Assembly (NCBI RefSeq): GCF_001469215.1
Contig: NZ_LOFH01000001.1
Coordinates: 248,001 to 312,000, forward strand
Length of the DNA: 64,000 bases
DNA from: Pseudoalteromonas sp. H105
GTDB lineage: Bacteria > Pseudomonadota > Gammaproteobacteria > Enterobacterales > Alteromonadaceae
Reading direction: 5' to 3'
Under the pieces are notes generated by a model that worked only from the letters and a program-made list of their open reading frames with translations, was not told the origin of the DNA and searched no databases. Positions 1-7,656 of the stretch are shown here, one piece after another. The stretch's first letter is position 1; each line of letters begins with the position of its first letter. Made by a program: the position numbers and the translations under genes.

Positions 1-783
1 CAGTAGAATGTCATTGTATGCTTGCGTTTGTTTGACACTGATAAGCGCCGTGTTTAAAACATTAATATGTTCTTTGCCTTCTTCAGTGTTAGTACATCCA
101 ATATAGCCATAACTAAAGTCAGAAGCTTCCTTGAGTTGTAATTGGGTTAATTCACTGTCAAAGCCCATTGTTTTAGCCATATAAAAGTGCTCACTTGGAT
201 ACCCCAATAAAATATCAATTCTTTGTTTTTTTAACATATAGGTAAGACTTGAAAGGGTGTCTCTTCCTGGGCGGATAATGATAGATGCGTCAGCGCTATT
301 ATTAATTACTTTGTCAATTTCGATACCATATGAGCGACTCATTGAAATACCAAGAGTAAGATTTTTGTGATTAAGTAAATCACTAAACGACTGGGGGGTT
401 TGTTGATCTAAGTCCAACAGCTGCATCAAATTTGTATGAATTGCAACAGAAGGTGACAAACCAAGTGTCGAGCTTTCTTCACTAAAACTAATATGCTGAC
501 GGCGGTGATCACTTTGATAAAGCGATAGCATACAGTAGGTTTTGTTAGGATTTGATACTTCTAGCAATGCTCGGCTTGAGGGAAAAACCGCACGTCTAAA
601 AGTGTATTCGGGTAATGCTTGCTCTAATAATGAAATAACACTTTCATCTCTACCGGTACCAATAAATTGATCAGATAGAATATAGTAAGGTGCAAAGTCA
701 ACAATAACCCAGTCAATTGTTTTAGCTGAGGTAGGAAGGGATATCGTGAATAAAAATATGGGAAGTAAAATGCTACGAAACAT
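1..783 (-). CDS. Periplasmic solute-binding-like protein (TIGR02285-like), 3' end cut by window
   Basis: Reading the minus strand from an ATG at 783 gives 261 open codons with no stop before the window edge, so the C-terminus is missing. The protein begins with a Sec signal peptide (MFRSILLPIFLFTISLPTSA). It then looks like the amino-acid-binding SBP_bac_3 fold: an early motif DWVIVDFAPYYIL, a mid segment with KNLTLGISMSRSYG, and a second lobe ending in LLGYPSEHFYMAK. Alteromonadales carry many such orphan periplasmic proteins, known as TIGR02285 or transporter-substrate-binding-like. No transporter genes are adjacent. The ligand cannot be told from sequence. The family call is by resemblance only. 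Confidence 0.72.
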   Translation of the reverse strand, partial: MFRSILLPIFLFTISLPTSAKTIDWVIVDFAPYYILSDQFIGTGRDESVISLLEQALPEYTFRRAVFPSSRALLEVSNPNKTYCMLSLYQSDHRRQHISFSEESSTLGLSPSVAIHTNLMQLLDLDQQTPQSFSDLLNHKNLTLGISMSRSYGIEIDKVINNSADASIIIRPGRDTLSSLTYMLKKQRIDILLGYPSEHFYMAKTMGFDSELTQLQLKEASDFSYGYIGCTNTEEGKEHINVLNTALISVKQTQAYNDILL

Positions 784-853
784 ATAAAATACGGCTAATT
801 TACAGGTTCATTAATTCAGTGTAGCAGGATAATTTTAGTTGTATAAAGTAAAA

Positions 854-871
854 CGCCAGCAAAAGCTGGCG
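854..871 (-). terminator. Hairpin terminator downstream of the 55-residue ORF
   Basis: A perfect 7-bp stem (CGCCAGC, loop AAAA, GCTGGCG). On the minus strand it is followed by TTTTACTTTA. It lies just past the stop of the small gene ending at 903 and in front of the next minus-strand gene. Confidence 0.65.
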
Positions 872-902
872 AATATCTTTATATTTAACAAATCAATTCT
901 AG

Positions 903-1070
903 TTAGTTAGCTTTTAACCACTTTACAAATTGACGTGCATCACTTGCCTTAGTGAATATTGCATTTTTTAAACCTTGCGTATCAGAAAAAATCACGCGCT
1001 GTTTGTTTACTGAAATTGATTGCACTGGATGGGCAATTTGGATCATAGATCCGTTATAACTATAAGACAT
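903..1070 (-). CDS. Small conserved-looking protein, 55 aa, function unknown
   Basis: An ATG at 1070 opens 55 codons ending in TAA at 903. The product (MSYSYNGSMIQIAHPVQSIS...FVKWLKAN) is slightly basic with alternating hydrophobic residues, and has no signal peptide, membrane helix or cysteine. A purine-rich GTGAG lies about 8 bases upstream of the start. A good terminator follows at 854-871, which supports it being a real transcription unit. I do not recognise the family. The sequence could be a short beta-rich fold. It is too short for many gene callers. Confidence 0.55.
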   Translation of the reverse strand: MSYSYNGSMIQIAHPVQSISVNKQRVIFSDTQGLKNAIFTKASDARQFVKWLKAN

Positions 1071-1451
1071 AATAAAACTCACTTTTTTCTTGTTATCTGA
1101 GTGCTGCTAATCTTTTATTAGCTCCAAAAGCACTATTAGATGACTATGTTGTGTTTAGCTTCATTACAGTGTTGACGATCTTTATGACATTTATGCGACC
1201 ATATATAAAATATGACGTAATCTGAATTAGGGTTCTCGCCGTACAATAATTTAGCTTTATAATATACGTATTTGCGGGCTTACTGGATCAGGGTAAAGGG
1301 GTTAACCGCGAGGGCTTTTTTATGGCCAAGGAATGATAGTATAACTTAAATTTTAATTTTACAAGTTTAATTTTAAAAAAATCTGGTGTTCAGACAGATT
1401 TCGATGTAACTTTATTGGGTAAGTGCATTATTAAACTATAGTCGTAAGAAA
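1071..1451. other. Intergenic region, 381 bp, no gene seen
   Basis: This gap separates divergent genes, so it should hold two promoters. I see a TATAAT at about 1257 without a clear -35 partner, a 7-bp inverted repeat AAATCTG/CAGATTT at about 1378-1400, and a G-rich stretch at 1274-1312 running into six T residues (1315-1321). A short RNA or leader there is possible but no stable stem is obvious. Nothing codes for protein. Confidence 0.5.
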
Positions 1452-1994
1452 ATGAAATATATTTTTGTCAGTGATATTTTCGGGAAAACAGCGCATCTTA
1501 GCCATTTTGCCAAGCAGTTTAATACTGAGCATATTATTGTTGACCCTTATAATGGTGAGTTACAATCAGTAGCAGATGATAAGCAACAATACGCTCATTT
1601 TGTGTTCAAGTGTGACCACGATGGATATGTTAATAAACTCAATTCGATTTTAAATAAGGTTTCTACTGAAACAACAGTGATCGCTTTTAGCGCAGGTGGC
1701 GCTGCTGCTTGGCGCAGTGTGGCACATGTAAATAACCCACATATAAAAAAGCTTATCGCATTTTATCCAAATCAAATTCGCAATCATCTCGATATTGTTT
1801 CACCTATTCCCTGTGAGCTTATTTTCCCTGCCAATGAACAGCATTATGATATTCAACATGTGATAGAAAGCGTAAGTCGTCAAGAACAAATAACTTGCAT
1901 AATCAGTGATTATAAACATGGATTTATGAACCCATTGTCTGCAGGGTTCAATAGTGCGGGTTATCAGCATTTTTGTAAATATTTGCTTCCTTAA
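1452..1994 (+). CDS. Small alpha/beta hydrolase, dienelactone-hydrolase-like
   Basis: A 180-residue protein of the single-domain alpha/beta hydrolase type. The nucleophile elbow reads AFSAGG with Ser80 (an Ala replaces the first Gly of the usual GxSxG). The probable catalytic His156 sits in DYKHGFMNP, the usual place near the C-terminus in dienelactone hydrolases. The acid is less certain, with Asp133 after PANEQHY as a candidate. There is no signal peptide, so it should be cytoplasmic. It is about 50 residues shorter than typical dienelactone hydrolases. It is the first gene of a same-strand run with an acetoacetate-decarboxylase-like protein 59 bp downstream, which suggests it acts on a small ester or lactone in that pathway. 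The substrate is unknown. Confidence 0.65.
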   Translation: MKYIFVSDIFGKTAHLSHFAKQFNTEHIIVDPYNGELQSVADDKQQYAHFVFKCDHDGYVNKLNSILNKVSTETTVIAFSAGGAAAWRSVAHVNNPHIKKLIAFYPNQIRNHLDIVSPIPCELIFPANEQHYDIQHVIESVSRQEQITCIISDYKHGFMNPLSAGFNSAGYQHFCKYLLP

Positions 1995-2053
1995 AATAAC
2001 CTTTAATTGATTATTCTAGCTATACTTATTTTTTTAAATGGAATTTAAGTATC

Positions 2054-2989
2054 ATGAATATATTAACAGCTTCTTACCAGCACTTTTTATCTAACCCAAT
2101 AGCAAAGCCTCCTTGTAGAATGACCAATGCAAATATGTATGGTTTTTTTGCTGAAATCGAAATAGAAAAAACGCAAAGTTATATTGATTCGACGCTCAAT
2201 AAAGCAGCAACAGGAAATAAAACGTTTAAGTCTTTGGGGGAGTACGCACTGATTACTTTCACCGATATTGAAAAAATAGCGTCGATGACGCCACCATTCG
2301 ACCAGCAAGGCTGGATGCAAGAAACCGACATCATTATTTGGTTGCCAGTGGCCCAAGTTGAAGATGGAGATGTAAGTCACCTGTATTGGTATCCTGCTTT
2401 TATTTGCGTTAATAATATTTATGCATTAATTAATGGCAGAGAAACATGGGGCTACAATAAGTATTTGTGTGAGTATACAATGCCAAGCTCATCATCCGAG
2501 CTGTCTCCATTTTCGATTTCTTTAGAATGCTTTAAACGTTTCTCACCAACGTCAAAGTTGCAAATGCATGAGTTGTTTACTATTACGCAACTTGCTAACG
2601 AAGAGGAAAACTCGCTCTTATCTGTTCTTGATGATTTCCCAGACCATGTAGCTAAGCTTTTTAAAACAAAACATTTAGGCATCGATTTTTCTTTGATTCA
2701 ACAGCTGCTCAAAGGCTTTACAAATCCTCAGATGGATCAGATCCTTTTCAAACAGTTCCCTGATGGGCGTGGCGATGAAGCCGTTTATCAATCAGTAATA
2801 CATTCACCTTCAAAGATAAAAAAAATACATCGTTTTAAATTATTAAAATCAGATTATGCTTTAAATTTAACCAGGCTTGATAGCTTTCCGCTTGATGATA
2901 TGTTTGGCTTAAAACTAGGAAGCCAATCATTACATCTTCCATTTTATATTCAAATGGATTTTGATCAGCTACCAGCAAGCCAAATTTAA
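2054..2989 (+). CDS. Acetoacetate decarboxylase (ADC) superfamily protein with altered active site
   Basis: A 311-residue cytoplasmic protein. The family signature is NGRETWGYNKYL at residues 127-138, which lines up with GRELSAYPKKL of Clostridium acetoacetate decarboxylase. The Schiff-base lysine is present (Lys136). The neighbouring lysine that lowers its pKa in true decarboxylases is Tyr137, and the preceding Pro is Asn135. ADC-like proteins with such changes are known to do other Schiff-base chemistry such as aldol or dehydration reactions, so decarboxylation should not be assumed. At 311 residues it is longer than classical ADC (about 245). The flavoprotein gene starts 23 bp downstream, so the two are probably co-transcribed. 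Confidence 0.7.
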   Translation: MNILTASYQHFLSNPIAKPPCRMTNANMYGFFAEIEIEKTQSYIDSTLNKAATGNKTFKSLGEYALITFTDIEKIASMTPPFDQQGWMQETDIIIWLPVAQVEDGDVSHLYWYPAFICVNNIYALINGRETWGYNKYLCEYTMPSSSSELSPFSISLECFKRFSPTSKLQMHELFTITQLANEEENSLLSVLDDFPDHVAKLFKTKHLGIDFSLIQQLLKGFTNPQMDQILFKQFPDGRGDEAVYQSVIHSPSKIKKIHRFKLLKSDYALNLTRLDSFPLDDMFGLKLGSQSLHLPFYIQMDFDQLPASQI

Positions 2990-3012
2990 TACCGTTCATT
3001 AAAGGAATTGAC

Positions 3013-5262
3013 ATGACGAAAGAAAGAATAGTGATTATTGGTGGTGGGGTATCGGCGATGACCGCGGCGCTATATTTAACTGAGCAAGATGATTGGCAGC
3101 AATACAGAAGTATCACCGTTTACCAACAAGGTTGGCGACTGGGTGGTAAAGGAGCTAGTGGTCGAAATGCAAAGCATGGGCAACGTATCGAAGAGCATGG
3201 TTTACATGTATGGTTTGGAGCTTATGTAAATAGTTTCAGGGCGATTGAAACAGTTTACAATAAACTTCAAAGGTCGGAAAACTGTGCATTATCGACATGG
3301 CAGCAAGCTTTAAAGCCACATAGTTTTGTCGCGCTTGAAGAGCACATCGACGCTGATTGGCAAACTTGGCCCATTGATTTTCCATTGTTACCGGGTAACC
3401 CAGCTCAAGGTAGTTTAGACATTACTGCGTGGGACTTTGTGAAGATGACGCTAGCTTGGTTAAAAAAATGGATAGCTGATATTCAAAGCAAAGCCTCAAA
3501 TGCTAATAAAAGCACCCAGTTAAAAACGAAGAAATCACGTGATAAATCCCTATTACGTCATTTACAACAGCAGTTAGAAGATTTAGTGGATGATACTGAA
3601 GAGGCTTGGCAGCAATTTGGTAAAGATATCGAGCAACAGGCGCATGAAATAAGCTCAACACCGAGCTTGTTAATAACTAAACTCAATCACTTTGTTCATG
3701 GGCAGAAAACGTTAAGCCCACAAGGTGATGAGAAGAAAGACGGCCTTGTTATTTGGTATGTAGTTAGGAAGCTGAAACGTTGGTTAAATAGCGAAATCAG
3801 AGATTTATTAGATGATAACTCAGAACTTAGACGAGTATATATTTGTGCTGATCTCGCTATTGCTATGTTAGTTGGTCTTGTAAAAGATAAAGTTTACCGT
3901 GACGGGTTTGGAGTCATTAACAAATACGACTTTAGGCAGTGGCTTAAAAGAAACGGCGCAAATGAGCAATATAGTGTTAATTCTGCACCGGTTCGTGGTT
4001 TTTATGATTTGGTGTTTGCTTATCCTAAAGGGGATTTTAGTAAGCCAAATGTCGAGGCGGGAGTTGCAGCTCTTGCCATGTTACGTATTACCTTATGTTA
4101 TCGAGGTGGCGTAATGTGGAAGATGCAAGCTGGGATGGGGGACGTGATTTTTGCACCTATATATGAGCTGTTAAAGAAAAGAGGCGTTAACTTTGAATTT
4201 TTTTATCAACTACAAAACCTTACGCCCAGTATTAATGCTCATGGTGAGCACACGGTTAATACAATTGAGTTACAACAACAAATAGCATTAAAGTCAACAC
4301 AAGAGTATCAGCCACTTGTTGATGTAAAAAACCTGCCTTGCTGGCCTAGTGAACCACTTTATGCGCAAATAAACCCAGAGCAAGCCGCTTTATTACAGCA
4401 GAACCATATCAACCTAGAATCATTTTGGAGCGATTGGCCAGCAAAATATCAAGCCTATTATAATAAGCCACTGCCAAGCAAAGTATTAAAAGTTAATGAA
4501 GATTTTGACAAAGTGATTCTAGGTGTGTCGGTGGCGTCACTTGAACATGTATGCCCCGAGCTGCTTGAGTTGGATAGTTTGTTTTCTGCTCAGGCTAAGC
4601 AGGTTAAAACGGTAGCAACCCAAGCAGCACAGCTATGGCTTAACAAAACGGATCAGCAATTGGGCTGGGAATATATACCAACCAGTGAAGAGGGACCTAT
4701 TCTAAGTGGGTTTAGCGAGCCTTTTGATACTTGGGCCGCAATGTCGAATTTAATTGATAAAGAGCAATGGCCTCAGAGCTCACCACCTGCCAATATAGCT
4801 TATTTTTGTAGTGCTTTTCCTTGTGATGAGTATCCACCTCGGAGTGATCATGAATTTGTAGTAAATGCAAAAGCACAAGTAAAAGAAAATCTTAAAAGCA
4901 TGTTGGAGAATAATATGCAGCCGCTTTGGCCTCTCGCATATTCACACACCGAATTTGATTGGTCAGTGTTATACGGTGACGAGCGTGCCGAAAACAGCCG
5001 TCTTGATGAACAGTATTGGCGCGTCAATGTTGACCCCAGCGAACGTTATGTTTTATCAGTTGCAGGTTCAAGTAAATATCGGTTAGCCACAAATGCAACA
5101 ATATTCACTAATTTATTTATTACTGGTGACTGGATTAAAACAGGAGTTAATGCTGGGTGTGTTGAAGCTGCGGTTATGGCAGGTATGCAAACGTCTCGCG
5201 CAATATGCGGCTTTCCACAAGAAATAAGTGGCGAGAATGCGTTTGAAGCAGGCAGTAATTAA
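3013..5262 (+). CDS. FAD-dependent oxidoreductase, phytoene-desaturase / amine-oxidase-like
   Basis: A 749-residue flavoprotein. The N-terminus carries a dinucleotide-binding Rossmann motif (IIGGGVSAMTAALYL, residues 8-22), then GWRLGGKGASGRN and EEHGLHVWFGAY, the pattern of phytoene desaturases, hydroxysqualene dehydroxylases and flavin amine oxidases. The C-terminus has the matching FAD motif TGDWIKTGVNAGCVEAA near residue 705. Residues about 150-270 form a charged, helical insertion not usual for the family and explain the large size. No signal peptide. The start has GGAATTGAC upstream. It follows the ADC-like gene by 23 bp and precedes a TonB-dependent receptor. The likely role is oxidation or dehydrogenation of a hydrophobic substrate; the compound is unknown. 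Confidence 0.75.
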   Translation: MTKERIVIIGGGVSAMTAALYLTEQDDWQQYRSITVYQQGWRLGGKGASGRNAKHGQRIEEHGLHVWFGAYVNSFRAIETVYNKLQRSENCALSTWQQALKPHSFVALEEHIDADWQTWPIDFPLLPGNPAQGSLDITAWDFVKMTLAWLKKWIADIQSKASNANKSTQLKTKKSRDKSLLRHLQQQLEDLVDDTEEAWQQFGKDIEQQAHEISSTPSLLITKLNHFVHGQKTLSPQGDEKKDGLVIWYVVRKLKRWLNSEIRDLLDDNSELRRVYICADLAIAMLVGLVKDKVYRDGFGVINKYDFRQWLKRNGANEQYSVNSAPVRGFYDLVFAYPKGDFSKPNVEAGVAALAMLRITLCYRGGVMWKMQAGMGDVIFAPIYELLKKRGVNFEFFYQLQNLTPSINAHGEHTVNTIELQQQIALKSTQEYQPLVDVKNLPCWPSEPLYAQINPEQAALLQQNHINLESFWSDWPAKYQAYYNKPLPSKVLKVNEDFDKVILGVSVASLEHVCPELLELDSLFSAQAKQVKTVATQAAQLWLNKTDQQLGWEYIPTSEEGPILSGFSEPFDTWAAMSNLIDKEQWPQSSPPANIAYFCSAFPCDEYPPRSDHEFVVNAKAQVKENLKSMLENNMQPLWPLAYSHTEFDWSVLYGDERAENSRLDEQYWRVNVDPSERYVLSVAGSSKYRLATNATIFTNLFITGDWIKTGVNAGCVEAAVMAGMQTSRAICGFPQEISGENAFEAGSN

Positions 5263-5356
5263 TTAATCTTTTCTTATTAGGCGGTTTTAGTCGATGGATT
5301 AGTCTATAATCGCTCATATTACAGTATGTTTACATATCTGAGAAAGGTCTTTGCAG

Positions 5357-7627
5357 ATGAATAACCAAGGCAACTTTATGACAAAAAATGTATGGCTAAT
5401 TTGCTCATCGGGTTTATTGCTTCCTCTTCAGTTACAAGCGCTTGAAAATGATGAGGCTTTGCATAAAAGTAACATGGAAGTAATTGAGGTCTATGCGCAA
5501 AAAAGAGCTCAAAAAATTGAAGAGGTTGGCATCGCAGTGAGTACTGTAAAGGGCGATGTTCTTAAAACTCAACACTTCAAAGATTCTACTGAGTTATCGG
5601 TGTTTGCTCCAAACTTAAAAATTAGTCAAAATGCTGCAGAAGGCACGCCACCGGCCGTTAATATCCGTGGTGTTGGATTAGTTGATTATAATACGGCAAA
5701 CACATCGCCTGTTGCTATGTATGTTGATGATATTGCTGTAGGGTCTGCTAATAATCAAATTGTTAACTTGTTTGACATTGAGCAGGTCGATATTTTACGT
5801 GGTCCGCAAGGAACACTTTTTGGGCGTAACTCAACAGGTGGAGCTATTCTTATCCGCTCAAAGCGGCCCGAATTTGAACAAAGTGGCTATATTACAGCCG
5901 GTGCTGCTAATAATAATGCCTCAAGTTTAGATGCTGTGTTCAACTTGCCTCTCAGCGAAAACACCGCTATTCGGGTGGCACTTAATCATCAAGATTATGA
6001 TTACTCAACAAATAATATCTATCAAGATGCCCCAACTGCAGGCATGGAGCAAACGAATGGTCGTGTGTCTTTCTTAGCTGACTTTGATACGGTTCAAATA
6101 TTAATAAAAGGGCACTTTTCTGATTGGGATGGCATTGTTCAACCTGTCGGAAGCATTGGTATAATTGCAAATCCACTTACAGGAGAGCGATGTACTCCAT
6201 CGCAAGCTGGTTCAACGACTTGTTTTGATAACTTTGGTTTTAATGATGGGAGTGACGACTTTTACACTGTGAGTGTGAATAATAATTCTCCCCACACAAC
6301 CGATGGCAAAGGAGTCAGTGCGCATTTAAATTGGCAGCTAAATTCTGATAATGAACTTGTATCTTTAACAAGCTATAACACGCTCGAACGTTTTCATGCA
6401 TTTAATTGTGATGGTTCACCTGCTAGATTGTGTGAAGGAAGCTTAGGCTTAGACACTGATCTTGTGACTCAGGAGCTCCGTTTACAAACAAAATTTGGCG
6501 AGCACTTGTTAACAACGGGCCTCTATTATGCTGATGAGACGATAGGGCAGAACAATATCAATGATATTTTGCGCGATTATCGTGGCATTTTACCAACAAA
6601 TTTAACCGCCACTTTTTTCTACGATAATGAAATACAAACTCAAAGCTTAGCTGCGTTTAGTCAGTTTGATTTTCAGCTGAACGAGAAATGGTTGATAACC
6701 GCAGGGCTACGTTATTCTTATGAATCACTTGATTATGACTCGATTTCGAATCTCAATGTAGTGGTAGATCCCGCTGATCTTCAAGGGATCAAGATTCCTT
6801 TTTATCATGTAAAAGGCAGTCAATCAGATAATGGCTTTTCTGGACAGTTAGGGCTTAATTATAAGGTTGATGAATCAACCTATGCCTATTATCGTTTTGC
6901 TAATGGAGCAAAAAGTGGGGGCTATAACGGAGGGTTTTTATCATCTGTTGAACAAGCGCAACTTGCCGATTACCAGAAAGAGCGGTTAAATGCCCATGAG
7001 ATTGGAAGTAAATCATGGTGGCCACAACAAGGCGTTCGTTTTAATTGGGCAGCTTTTTATTATGATTATAATGATCAACAAGTTTTTATGAATCAACCTT
7101 CAGTATCTGAGCAAAGTCCACCGGTTCAATTATTAGAAAATGTTGCAGATTCGGTTATTTATGGATTAGAGGCCGAGTTAGATTATTGGGTTACAACCAC
7201 GTTTAATGTTAAATTTGCCTTGGGTTATATTCCTCATGCTGAGTTTGAGGAATATGTTGACCCCCTTGGAAATGCGCTGACTGATAATCGTCTACCATTT
7301 ACTTCAGAGTGGAACCTTAGTGCAGGGGTTGAATATACGGCAGATATTTCAAACAACCCATTTAAAGCACAGGTTTTAATTGATTATCAATCTGATTTTT
7401 ATTTTGACCAAAATCAAAACCCATACGCAATGCAAGACGGTTATAGCATTGTGAATGCAAATTTACATTATCAAATAAATAACTGGGGTTTTGCTTTATG
7501 GGGCAAGAATTTGTTTAATACGCAATATAGTAATCTAAAATTTGATTTAAGCTCTTTTCTTGGCATGCTAGAAGATTTTAAGGGAGAAGGTCGACGTTAC
7601 GGGTTGGATATCAGTTATCAGTTTTAA
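5357..7627 (+). CDS. TonB-dependent outer-membrane receptor
   Basis: A protein of about 756 residues that takes up a ligand across the outer membrane using TonB energy. A signal peptide ends near LQLQA, a likely TonB box follows (EVIEVYAQKR), then a plug domain (FAPNLKISQNA, VNIRGVG, DILRGPQGTLFGRNSTGGAI). The rest is a 22-strand-type barrel with a closing motif ending in aromatic SYQF. The plug resembles the group often annotated as pesticin/ferric-siderophore or sugar receptors, which does not fix the ligand. Two ATG starts are possible: 5357 (GAAAGG nine bases upstream) and 5378 (AAGG seven bases upstream); both keep the signal peptide. An upstream gap of 94 bp leaves room for its own promoter. 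Confidence 0.9.
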   Translation: MNNQGNFMTKNVWLICSSGLLLPLQLQALENDEALHKSNMEVIEVYAQKRAQKIEEVGIAVSTVKGDVLKTQHFKDSTELSVFAPNLKISQNAAEGTPPAVNIRGVGLVDYNTANTSPVAMYVDDIAVGSANNQIVNLFDIEQVDILRGPQGTLFGRNSTGGAILIRSKRPEFEQSGYITAGAANNNASSLDAVFNLPLSENTAIRVALNHQDYDYSTNNIYQDAPTAGMEQTNGRVSFLADFDTVQILIKGHFSDWDGIVQPVGSIGIIANPLTGERCTPSQAGSTTCFDNFGFNDGSDDFYTVSVNNNSPHTTDGKGVSAHLNWQLNSDNELVSLTSYNTLERFHAFNCDGSPARLCEGSLGLDTDLVTQELRLQTKFGEHLLTTGLYYADETIGQNNINDILRDYRGILPTNLTATFFYDNEIQTQSLAAFSQFDFQLNEKWLITAGLRYSYESLDYDSISNLNVVVDPADLQGIKIPFYHVKGSQSDNGFSGQLGLNYKVDESTYAYYRFANGAKSGGYNGGFLSSVEQAQLADYQKERLNAHEIGSKSWWPQQGVRFNWAAFYYDYNDQQVFMNQPSVSEQSPPVQLLENVADSVIYGLEAELDYWVTTTFNVKFALGYIPHAEFEEYVDPLGNALTDNRLPFTSEWNLSAGVEYTADISNNPFKAQVLIDYQSDFYFDQNQNPYAMQDGYSIVNANLHYQINNWGFALWGKNLFNTQYSNLKFDLSSFLGMLEDFKGEGRRYGLDISYQF

Positions 7628-7656
7628 CCGCGGGTTACTAATTTAAGGTGTGGAGT

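Noticed and set aside
1274..1321. G-rich stretch followed by a T-run as a riboswitch or small RNA
   Set aside because: No stable stem or known riboswitch pattern could be drawn; kept only as a remark in the intergenic entry.
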